Source: ZC4RG20 sp035760685
Lineage (GTDB): Bacteria > Pseudomonadota > Gammaproteobacteria > Steroidobacterales > Rariloculaceae
DNA: 6,068 bases
Direction: 5' to 3'
Assembly (NCBI GenBank): GCA_035760685.1
Contig: DASTSM010000118.1
Location: 1 to 6,068 of the forward strand
In this document: positions 1-5,261 of the stretch, piece after piece
Layout: every line of letters starts with the position of its first letter
Position numbering within the stretch: the stretch's first letter is position 1
The notes under the pieces: generated by a model
What the model was told of the DNA's origin: nothing
Seen by the model: the letters and a program-made list of their open reading frames with translations, nothing else
The model's database searches: none
Program-made: the position numbers and the translations under genes

Positions 1-1680
1 CTGATCCGCGTCCTGCGGCGTGTAGAGCTGACCGACCGCGGAATAAATGCCGACCTGCCGGAACATGCCTTCCATGCCGAAGGTCCGCGCCTCGTCCGGC
101 ACGATCGGCACGACGCGCGGGCCGAGGGCCTTGTCGCGCACGAGCGCCGAGAGGATGCGCACGAAGGCCATCGTCGTCGAGATCTCGCGATCGCCCGTGC
201 CCTCGAGCTGGGAGCGGAAGAGGTCGAGGCCCGGCACGTCGAGCGGCTCGGCCTTCGGTCTTCGGACCGGCAGGAATCCGCCGAGCTCCTGGCGCCGCGC
301 CTTCATGTAGCGGATCTCTTCGCTGTCCTCCGCCGGCTTGTAGTACGGGAGCTCGGCGATCTCCTCGTCCGAGATCGGAATGTTGAAGCGGTCGCGAAAC
401 GCCTTGAGGTCGTCGTCGTCGAGCTTCTTCTTCTGGTGCGTGATGTTTTGGCCCTCGCCGGCCGCACCCATGCCGTAGCCCTTGACGGTCTTCGCGAGAA
501 TCACGGTCGGCCGCCCCTCGTGGCGCACGGCCGCGTCATAGGCGGCATAAACCTTGACGGCGTCGTGGCCTCCTCGATTCAGGCGGTAGATGTCGTCGTC
601 GGACATGTTGGCGACCATGGCCTTGAGCTCGGGATCTCGCCCGAAGAAGTGCTCGCGCGTGTAAGCGCCGCCCTTCGCCTTGAAGCTCTGATACTCGCCG
701 TCGACGCACTCTTCCATCGTCCTGCGCAGGACGCCGTGCGTGTCCTTCGCGAGCAGCGGATCCCAGCGCGAGCCCCAGATGACCTTGATGACGTTCCAGC
801 CCGTGCCGCGGAACGCGGCCTCGAGCTCTTGAATGATCTTGCCGTTGCCGCGCACGGGGCCGTCGAGGCGCTGCAGGTTGCAGTTCACGACGAAGATCAG
901 GTTGTCGAGCTTCTCGCGCACGGGCATCGAGATCGCGCCGAGGGACTCCGGCTCGTCGGTCTCGCCGTCGCCGAGGAAGCACCAGACCTTCCGATCCTGC
1001 GTGGGCAGGATGCCGCGGTTCTCGAGATAGCGCATGAAGCGCGCCTGATACATCGCCATCATGGGCCCCAAGCCCATCGAGACGCTCGGGAACTGCCAGA
1101 ACTCGGGCATGAGCCACGGATGCGGATACGACGACAGGCCCGGCCCCGTGACCTCCTGGCGGAAGTAGTTGAGGTTCTCCTCGGTCAGGCGGCCCTCGAG
1201 ATAAGCGCGGGCATAGATGCCCGGCGACGAGTGGCCCTGGAAGTAGACGAGATCGCCGCCGTGCTCCGCCGTCGGAGCGCGCCAGAAATGATTGAAGCCG
1301 ACCTCGTAGAGCGTCGCCGACGACGCGTAGCTCGCGATGTGCCCGCCGTACTCCGAGCTCTTGCGGTTTGCATGCACGACCATGGCCATCGCGTTCCAGC
1401 GAATGTACGCCTCGACGCGGCGCTCGATCGCGCGATCGCCGCGATACTCGGGCTGCTGGCCGACGGGAATCGTATTCAGGTAGGCGGTATTCGGGCTGTA
1501 CGGCAAATACGCGCCCGAGCGGCGCGCGTGATCGATCATCGACTCGAGCAGAAAGTGGGCGCGATCGGGACCGTACACTCTGAGCACGGAATCGATCGAT
1601 TCAAGCCATTCCTGGGTCTCTTCGGGATCGACGTCGTCGACGGCTCTCCGAAACGTGGGAAGCGGTCGTGCAGTTGCCAT
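1..1680 (-). CDS. aceE: Pyruvate dehydrogenase E1 component, homodimeric type (3' end beyond window)
   Basis: This is the thiamine-diphosphate-dependent E1 of the pyruvate dehydrogenase complex. It decarboxylates pyruvate and passes the acetyl group to the lipoyl domains of E2 (AceF) in the cytoplasm. The window holds 560 residues, against 887 in E. coli AceE, so about a third is missing at the C-terminus. Visible marks are the N-terminal segment DVDPEETQEWL (16-26), known in E. coli to contact E2, the ThDP motif from GDGETDEPES (238) to NCNLQ (266-270), and the active-site loop YGMG...NITHQ (402-416). E. coli His106, His142 and His407 correspond to H114, H150 and H415, a constant offset of 8. 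The last visible stretch, DEARTFGMEG (529-538), is also typical. The ATG at 1680 is preceded by AGGAG with a 4-nt gap. aceF would be expected downstream, left of the window. The frame is intact and the family call is very secure. Confidence 0.97.
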   Translation of the reverse strand, partial: MATARPLPTFRRAVDDVDPEETQEWLESIDSVLRVYGPDRAHFLLESMIDHARRSGAYLPYSPNTAYLNTIPVGQQPEYRGDRAIERRVEAYIRWNAMAMVVHANRKSSEYGGHIASYASSATLYEVGFNHFWRAPTAEHGGDLVYFQGHSSPGIYARAYLEGRLTEENLNYFRQEVTGPGLSSYPHPWLMPEFWQFPSVSMGLGPMMAMYQARFMRYLENRGILPTQDRKVWCFLGDGETDEPESLGAISMPVREKLDNLIFVVNCNLQRLDGPVRGNGKIIQELEAAFRGTGWNVIKVIWGSRWDPLLAKDTHGVLRRTMEECVDGEYQSFKAKGGAYTREHFFGRDPELKAMVANMSDDDIYRLNRGGHDAVKVYAAYDAAVRHEGRPTVILAKTVKGYGMGAAGEGQNITHQKKKLDDDDLKAFRDRFNIPISDEEIAELPYYKPAEDSEEIRYMKARRQELGGFLPVRRPKAEPLDVPGLDLFRSQLEGTGDREISTTMAFVRILSALVRDKALGPRVVPIVPDEARTFGMEGMFRQVGIYSAVGQLYTPQDADQ

Positions 1681-1684
1681 GATG

Positions 1685-1689
1685 CTCCT
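1685..1689 (-). promoter_or_regulatory. Ribosome binding site of aceE
   Basis: AGGAG on the minus strand ends 4 nt before the ATG at 1680. The gap is slightly short, but the core is perfect. It supports this start, which also matches the beginning of the family's conserved N-terminal E2-contact segment. Confidence 0.75.
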
Positions 1690-1701
1690 GTCTTCGCTCT
1701 C

Positions 1702-1732
1702 TCACGGGGGAAATTCAACGAGTTGCCCGTGA
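1702..1732 (-). promoter_or_regulatory. Inverted repeat / hairpin in the aceE leader
   Basis: TCACGGG (1702-1708) is matched perfectly by CCCGTGA (1726-1732), giving a 7-bp stem with a 17-nt loop. Inside the loop, CAACgaGTTG (1716-1725) is a second small palindrome that abuts the right arm. It lies between the candidate aceE promoter and the aceE ribosome binding site, so it could be an RNA structure in the leader or an operator. It does not resemble the E. coli PdhR operator (AATTGGTnnnACCAATT). Its function is unknown. Confidence 0.4.
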
Positions 1733-1796
1733 ATCTGCGCAGTGCTCCTGCTACGATGCCGGGCCCTTGGCTCTGAAGCGCGTGCGAGAGCGGCGC

Positions 1797-1802
1797 TATG
1801 AT
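1797..1802 (+). promoter_or_regulatory. Candidate -10 box for the pepA-rnt operon
   Basis: TATGAT matches 5 of 6 positions of TATAAT and lies 34 bp before the aminopeptidase ATG. No convincing -35 is seen at 16-18 bp upstream (TGAAGC at 17 bp is poor), so the promoter would be weak or activator-dependent. It overlaps the -10 box read on the other strand for aceE. Confidence 0.3.
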
Positions 1803-1826
1803 CTAAGTTTGCCCAAGGCCGGTCAA
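1798..1826 (-). promoter_or_regulatory. Candidate sigma-70 promoter for aceE
   Basis: On the minus strand TTGACC (1821-1826; 5 of 6 to TTGACA) is followed after 17 bp by GATCAT (1798-1803; 4 of 6 to TATAAT). The implied start is near 1790, giving an aceE leader of about 110 nt that contains the 1702-1732 hairpin. The boxes were read by eye and not tested statistically. Confidence 0.45.
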
Positions 1827-1836
1827 GGCAAGCCGA

Positions 1837-3354
1837 ATGATTGATTTACCCGAATTCGCACCGTTGAAAATCCATCAGAGCGCACGCCCCTTGGCCGAGT
1901 CTCAGCTGAATGCGTTGGACCACTTGGCCATCGTCTTGCCGAAAGATCCGCCGCAGTCCTCGTTCGCGCCGTTGCCGCAAGGCCCGCAGCTCCAGAAGCT
2001 GCTCGCGCGCGCCGCCGGGCAGGGAGCAAGCCGAGTCTCGTCCCGCCTATCCAATTCGCGTGCCACGGGAATCACCGCCGCGACCGTGGAGGGCAAGACC
2101 GCTTTCGGAGCCCTGACCTGGGCACGGGAAGTCGTGGCCGATTGCCTCCGCGAGCGCCCCGCGTCGCTCGGCGTCGTCGCCCTCGGCCTCGAGGACGACG
2201 CGCGATCCGCGACGCTCCAGCGGCTCGTCGCGGCGGCGGCCGCCGCCGCCTTCAAGCTGCCGTCGTTCAAGACGGACGAGCATCCGCGGCCGATCGATCT
2301 CGAATCCCTGACGCTGCTCGACGTCAAGCCGCGCGTCGACCTCGAGTCCGTTCAAGCCGCGGCCCTCGGCAACAACATCGCACGCTGGTTCACGGCCTTG
2401 CCGGCCAACGTGCTGACGGCGGCGGCCTACCGGTCCGCCGTGGAGCAGATCGCGAAACGCTACGAGCTCGCCTGCAAGTTCCTCGGCGAGAAGGATCTCG
2501 AGAGGCTCGGCGCCGGCGCTTTCCTCGCGGTCGCCCAGGGCAACGCGCAGCGCGACGCGGGCATGCTGCGCCTCAGCTACCGGCCGAACGAGCAGCGTCA
2601 TCCCGATCTCACGCTGATCGGCAAAGGCGTCCTCTTCGACAGCGGCGGCACGAACCTGAAGCCGTTCAAGAGCATGTTGGACATGCACACGGACATGCAG
2701 GGCAGCGCCGTCGCGCTCGGCACGCTCGTCGCGCTCGCCGAGCTCGAGGTGCCGTACGCGATCGACGCCTGGCTCGCCCTCACGGAGAATCGGTTGTCGG
2801 CGTCGGCGTACAAGCCCCAGGACGTCGTTCACGCCGCGAACGGCACGAGCATTCACGTCATTCACACGGACGCCGAAGGGCGCATGGTGCTCGCCGACGC
2901 GCTCGCGCTCGCGGCGCGCGAAGAGCCGAAGCTCATGATCGACTACGCGACGATGACGGGCAGCTGCATCTCCGCGCTGACGCAGCGCTACTCCGGCGTC
3001 TTCAGCAACCGCGAGCCCGCCAACCGGCTCATGCTCGACGCCGGCGCCGCGTCTGGAGAACGCGTCTGGCCCTTTCCGATGGACGAGGACTTCGATCAGC
3101 TGCTGCGCAGCGACATCGCGGACATCAAGCAGTGCGCGGTCGAGGGCGACGGCGATCACATCCTCGGCGCCCGGTTCCTGAGCCGCTTCGTGCCGCGCTC
3201 GATTCCGTGGATCCATCTCGACTTGAGCGCCGGGGAGCACAAGAGCGGCCTCGCGCACGTGCCGACCGACATCACGGGCTTCGGCGTGCGGCTCACGCTC
3301 GAGCTCTTGCGCTCCGGAACGCCGGCGGAGATCGCCGAGAAGCTGTCCGCATGA
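1837..3354 (+). CDS. pepA: M17 family leucyl aminopeptidase
   Basis: A cytoplasmic two-metal (Zn/Mn) aminopeptidase that removes N-terminal residues from peptides during protein turnover; it is 505 residues, typical for M17. The N-terminal domain (about 1-165) is divergent and includes a seven-alanine run (132-138). The C-terminal domain holds the catalytic core: IGKGVLFDSGG (261-271), TDMQG (285-289) and HTDAEGR (343-349). E. coli PepA ligands K270, D275, D293, D352 and E354 map to K263, D268, D286, D345 and E347, and catalytic K282 and R356 map to K275 and R349, all with an offset of 7. The usual Asn of NTDAEGR is His343 here. The start has AAGG with an 8-nt gap. The stop overlaps the next start (ATGA), so it is co-transcribed with rnt. 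E. coli PepA also binds DNA in Xer recombination and carAB control; that cannot be judged here. The symbol is by family and could equally be a PepB-like paralogue. Confidence 0.93.
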   Translation: MIDLPEFAPLKIHQSARPLAESQLNALDHLAIVLPKDPPQSSFAPLPQGPQLQKLLARAAGQGASRVSSRLSNSRATGITAATVEGKTAFGALTWAREVVADCLRERPASLGVVALGLEDDARSATLQRLVAAAAAAAFKLPSFKTDEHPRPIDLESLTLLDVKPRVDLESVQAAALGNNIARWFTALPANVLTAAAYRSAVEQIAKRYELACKFLGEKDLERLGAGAFLAVAQGNAQRDAGMLRLSYRPNEQRHPDLTLIGKGVLFDSGGTNLKPFKSMLDMHTDMQGSAVALGTLVALAELEVPYAIDAWLALTENRLSASAYKPQDVVHAANGTSIHVIHTDAEGRMVLADALALAAREEPKLMIDYATMTGSCISALTQRYSGVFSNREPANRLMLDAGAASGERVWPFPMDEDFDQLLRSDIADIKQCAVEGDGDHILGARFLSRFVPRSIPWIHLDLSAGEHKSGLAHVPTDITGFGVRLTLELLRSGTPAEIAEKLSA

Positions 3355-4031
3355 GCGGCGAAGAATCGACGCTCGAGCCCGCCGAAAGTGCCGGCGATCG
3401 CGCGGCGCCTCCGTCGCCGATCGCGGCGCGGTTCCGCGGTTTCCTGCCCGTCGTCGTCGACGTCGAGACGGGCGGCTTCAACTCCGGCACGGACGCCCTG
3501 CTCGAGATCGCGGCCATCCTTCTGCGACTCAACGAAGCGGGAGATCTAGAGCTCGGCGAGAAGCTGCGCTTGCTCGTGAAGCCGTTTCCGGGCTCCCGGC
3601 TCGAGCCGGCGTCGCTCGAGATCACGGGCATCGACCCGTATCACCCGCTGCGCCCGGCCATGGACGAGGAGGACGCCCTGCGCCGCCTGTTTCACGAGAT
3701 CCGCAAGGAGGTCAAGCAGCACGGCTGCACCCGAGCGATTCTCGTCGGCCACAATTCATCCTTCGACCTGCAGTTCCTGAACGCCGCGGTCGCGCGCACG
3801 AACGTGAAGCGCAATCCCTTCCATCCGTTCTCGAGCTTCGACACGGCGACGCTCGCCGGCGTCGCATTCGGCCAGACGGTGCTCGGCCGAGCCGTCGAGG
3901 CCGCGGGGCTCGCGTGGGACGAAGCGCGCGCGCACTCCGCGCTCTACGACGCCGAGATGGCCGCGCTGCTCTTCTGCGAGGTCGTGAACCGCTTTCGCCC
4001 GGTCTTCGAGTCGGCGACGCCGGACGCCTAA
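3351..4031 (+). CDS. rnt: Ribonuclease T (DEDDh 3'-5' exoribonuclease)
   Basis: RNase T trims 3' ends of tRNA precursors, removes the terminal A in tRNA end turnover, and matures 5S and 23S rRNA 3' ends. The protein has 226 residues, against 215 in E. coli, with the extra length in a disordered N-terminal tail (1-25). The DEDDh catalytic set is complete: D37 and E39 in VVVDVETGGF, D139 in NSSFD, and H195 and D200 in AHSALYD, each 14 residues after the E. coli D23, E25, D125, H181 and D186. KRNPFHPFSSFDTA (153-166) is a family signature. Of the four E. coli base-stacking Phe residues, F29, F124 and F146 are kept as F43, F138 and F160, but F77 is I91; E. coli E73 is A87. The ATG shares bases with the pepA stop and has no strong Shine-Dalgarno, suggesting translational coupling. 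The reading frame stays open far upstream, but that part is a pepA shadow. Confidence 0.96.
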   Translation: MSGEESTLEPAESAGDRAAPPSPIAARFRGFLPVVVDVETGGFNSGTDALLEIAAILLRLNEAGDLELGEKLRLLVKPFPGSRLEPASLEITGIDPYHPLRPAMDEEDALRRLFHEIRKEVKQHGCTRAILVGHNSSFDLQFLNAAVARTNVKRNPFHPFSSFDTATLAGVAFGQTVLGRAVEAAGLAWDEARAHSALYDAEMAALLFCEVVNRFRPVFESATPDA

Positions 4032-4091
4032 CGAAAATTGGGGTCAGACCCCATTTTCCGAGAGAAAAATGGGGTCTGACCCCAATTTTCG
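4032..4091. repeat. REPIN-like nested inverted repeat, probable bidirectional terminator
   Basis: Two perfect 26-bp arms (4032-4057 and 4066-4091) in inverted orientation are separated by 8 nt (ccgagaga). Each arm itself contains a 13-nt palindrome, GGGGTCAGACCCC (4040-4052; its complement at 4071-4083), flanked by A/T tracts. Two hairpin-forming units placed head to head with a short spacer is the architecture of REP doublets (REPINs) moved by RAYT transposases. From memory, GGGGTCAGACCCC units recur in many proteobacterial genomes. It begins directly after the rnt stop and ends 23 bp after the grxD stop. The full stem is followed on either strand by TTTTCG-type ends, so it could terminate both convergent genes. 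No transposase is present here, so mobility is inferred. Confidence 0.8.
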
Positions 4092-4114
4092 CCGGCCGGG
4101 GTTTGGAAAACGTC

Positions 4115-4438
4115 TCAGGTCTCGAGCGCGTTCTGCTCCGCGAGCAGCTGCTGAAGCTCGCCCGATTGATACATCTCGAGGGCGATGTCGCAGCCGCCGA
4201 CGAGCTCGCCGTTCACGTAGAGCTGCGGGAACGTGGGCCAGCTCGAATACGCCTTGAGGCCCTCGCGGAGCTCCTGATCCTCGAGGATGTTGACGTAGGC
4301 GAACTTGGCGCCGAGCGAGCGCAATGCGCCGACCGTGCGAGCCGAGAACCCGCATTGCGGGAAGTCCGGCGTGCCTTTCATGTAGAGCAGGACCGGGAAC
4401 TCGGAAAGCTGCTTTTTGATGCGCTCGTTGACGTCCAT
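4115..4438 (-). CDS. grxD: Monothiol glutaredoxin, Grx4/GrxD type (CGFS)
   Basis: This small cytoplasmic Fe-S carrier binds a [2Fe-2S] cluster with glutathione as a homodimer, or as a heterodimer with BolA-family proteins, and delivers clusters to target proteins. The 107 residues form a single thioredoxin fold, close to E. coli GrxD (115). The monothiol active site CGFS is at 29-32, preceded by the conserved MKGTPDFPQ (20-28). The glutathione-binding segments SWPTFPQLYVNGE (66-78) and GGCDI (81-85) are present. The start has GAGGAG with a 9-nt gap. It faces rnt, with a large inverted repeat between the two stops. A candidate minus-strand promoter lies at 4502-4530. No BolA or Fe-S assembly gene is in the window. 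Confidence 0.97.
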   Translation of the reverse strand: MDVNERIKKQLSEFPVLLYMKGTPDFPQCGFSARTVGALRSLGAKFAYVNILEDQELREGLKAYSSWPTFPQLYVNGELVGGCDIALEMYQSGELQQLLAEQNALET

Positions 4439-4447
4439 TCGATCGAT

Positions 4448-4453
4448 CTCCTC
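4448..4453 (-). promoter_or_regulatory. Ribosome binding site of grxD
   Basis: GAGGAG on the minus strand, 9 nt before the ATG at 4438, supports that start. The resulting N-terminus (MDVNERIKKQL) aligns with the beginning of the family fold. Confidence 0.7.
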
Positions 4454-4501
4454 GCGCGTCGTGAGAGGCGTTCGTCGTTGAACTGCCTTGACGCGTCGCC
4501 T

Positions 4502-4530
4502 ATTCTTCTAGACTCCCTCGGCCGGGGCAA
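4502..4530 (-). promoter_or_regulatory. Candidate promoter for grxD
   Basis: On the minus strand TTGCCC (4525-4530; 4 of 6) and AAGAAT (4502-4507; 4 of 6) are separated by 17 bp. Transcription would begin near 4495, about 57 nt before the grxD ATG. The boxes are weak and read by eye. Confidence 0.3.
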
Positions 4531-4532
4531 GT

Positions 4533-4567
4533 GCCCGCAAAAAACGTGCTGCGGGCCGACGCTTTTT
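4533..4567 (+). terminator. Weak hairpin with T-run upstream of the PuuD-like gene
   Basis: GCCCGCA (4533-4539) pairs perfectly with TGCGGGC (4550-4556) around a 10-nt loop, and a TTTTT run lies at 4563-4567, six bases past the stem. On the plus strand this looks like an imperfect intrinsic terminator or attenuator before the gene at 4609. The gap between stem and T-run makes it a poor terminator, and no plus-strand gene needs one here unless rnt transcripts read through. Confidence 0.25.
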
Positions 4568-4569
4568 CG

Positions 4570-4575
4570 AATAAT
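4570..4575 (+). promoter_or_regulatory. Candidate -10 box for the PuuD-like gene
   Basis: AATAAT (5 of 6 to TATAAT) sits in a short AT-rich island (4563-4582) that stands out in this GC-rich window, 33 bp before the ATG at 4609. No good -35 is visible 16-18 bp upstream, so this is tentative. Confidence 0.25.
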
Positions 4576-4608
4576 TCATAACAAGGCGCGTAATCCAAAG
4601 GCGGGCTC

Positions 4609-5208
4609 ATGAATCCTTTGCGCAGCATCGGCGGCACGATCGGCGCGGGCGTCGTCCTGGCCGTCGTGATCGGCCTCGTCACGATGGGCGTCGAGTTCAA
4701 CGTCGCGAGCTTCATCGTCTGGCTCCATGTGCTCGGCGGCATCGTGTGGATCGGCCTCCTCTACTACTTCAACTTCGTGCAGGCGCCTGCGCTCGCGGCG
4801 GCCGCGGCAGACGCGGGCGGTCCGGGCGGCAGCGGCATCACGAAATACGTCGCGCCGCGCGCGCTCGCGTGGTTTCGCTGGGGGGCCGTCTTCACCTGGC
4901 TCACGGGCGCCGGCTATCTCGGCCACATGAAGATCCTGCCCGACGCGTTCGCGCTCGGCTTCCTGACGGGATCCGCGGCCGACCGCGTGATCGGCGTCGG
5001 CGCCTGGCTCGGGACGATCATGCTGTTCAACGTTTGGGTGCTCATCTGGCCGAGCCAGAAGAAGCTTCTCGGCATGGTCGAGGCGACGGCCGACGAGATC
5101 GCGCGGGCGCGGCGCACGGCGTTCCTCGCATCGCGCGTGAACACCGTGCTCTCGGTGCCGCTCGTCATGAGCATGGTCGGATACGGGCACGGCGGGTTCT
5201 TCATCTAG
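4609..5208 (+). CDS. PuuD-like integral membrane protein (urate oxidase N-terminal domain family), no cytochrome c domain
   Basis: The protein has 199 residues with about five predicted membrane helices, roughly 8-27, 33-57, 85-105, 126-148 and 170-190. The motifs WLHVLGGIVWIGLLYYFNFVQ (split over 38-58), KYVAPRALAWFRWG (79-92) and FTWLTGAGYLGH (95-106) recall the membrane domain of the PuuD/Urate_ox_N family as I remember it. Full PuuD proteins are about 400 residues with more helices and a C-terminal cytochrome c. Here no CXXCH is present and the chain ends at GHGGFFI. Membrane histidines H40, H106 and H194 could bind a cofactor, but that is inference. Urate oxidation should not be assumed: no other purine-catabolism gene is nearby and the short form has no known reaction that I can name. 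The start has AAGG with a 7-nt gap. nadC follows after 53 bp, possibly in the same transcript. Confidence 0.75.
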   Translation: MNPLRSIGGTIGAGVVLAVVIGLVTMGVEFNVASFIVWLHVLGGIVWIGLLYYFNFVQAPALAAAAADAGGPGGSGITKYVAPRALAWFRWGAVFTWLTGAGYLGHMKILPDAFALGFLTGSAADRVIGVGAWLGTIMLFNVWVLIWPSQKKLLGMVEATADEIARARRTAFLASRVNTVLSVPLVMSMVGYGHGGFFI

Positions 5209-5250
5209 TACACTGTGCGCGCTCGAGGCGGTCCCAGCTTCGATTTGCGA

Positions 5251-5257
5251 AAGGGAG
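5251..5257 (+). promoter_or_regulatory. Ribosome binding site deciding the nadC start
   Basis: AAGGGAG lies 4 nt before the ATG at 5262. In-frame ATGs at 5292 and 5316 lack such a site, so 5262 is the preferred start even though the first 20 residues are poorly conserved. Confidence 0.65.
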
Positions 5258-5261
5258 ACCC

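Noticed and set aside
410..424. GTC trinucleotide repeat as a possible microsatellite
   Set aside because: It simply encodes the acidic DDDD stretch (421-424) of AceE and is short.
436..1776. Long open frame (446 codons) on the plus strand opposite aceE
   Set aside because: The minus strand encodes an unmistakable AceE across the whole segment. The plus-strand frame is rich in Arg, Ala, Asp and Val with no family motif, as expected for a shadow in high-GC DNA.
2047..3258. 403-codon open frame on the minus strand opposite the M17 peptidase
   Set aside because: The product is low-complexity Arg/Glu/Ala/Val-rich sequence with no recognisable motif, while the plus strand carries all M17 catalytic residues.
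2142..3350. Upstream extension of the RNase T frame into pepA, which would give a 629-residue protein
   Set aside because: The added part is Arg/Ala-rich shadow sequence of pepA. RNase T homology begins just after the ATG at 3351 and the length then fits the family.
4044..4355. 103-codon minus-strand frame overlapping grxD
   Set aside because: It is a different reading frame of the same strand as grxD, has no motif, and runs into the inverted repeat.
3914..4612. 232-codon plus-strand frame running through the inverted repeat and across grxD
   Set aside because: It overlaps the end of rnt, reads through the palindrome and is antisense to a clear glutaredoxin.
4609..5208. Reading the membrane protein as NusG-like antitermination factor, a label I recall being attached to some relatives
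   Set aside because: The sequence has about five membrane helices and no NGN or KOW features, so that label would be a propagated annotation error.
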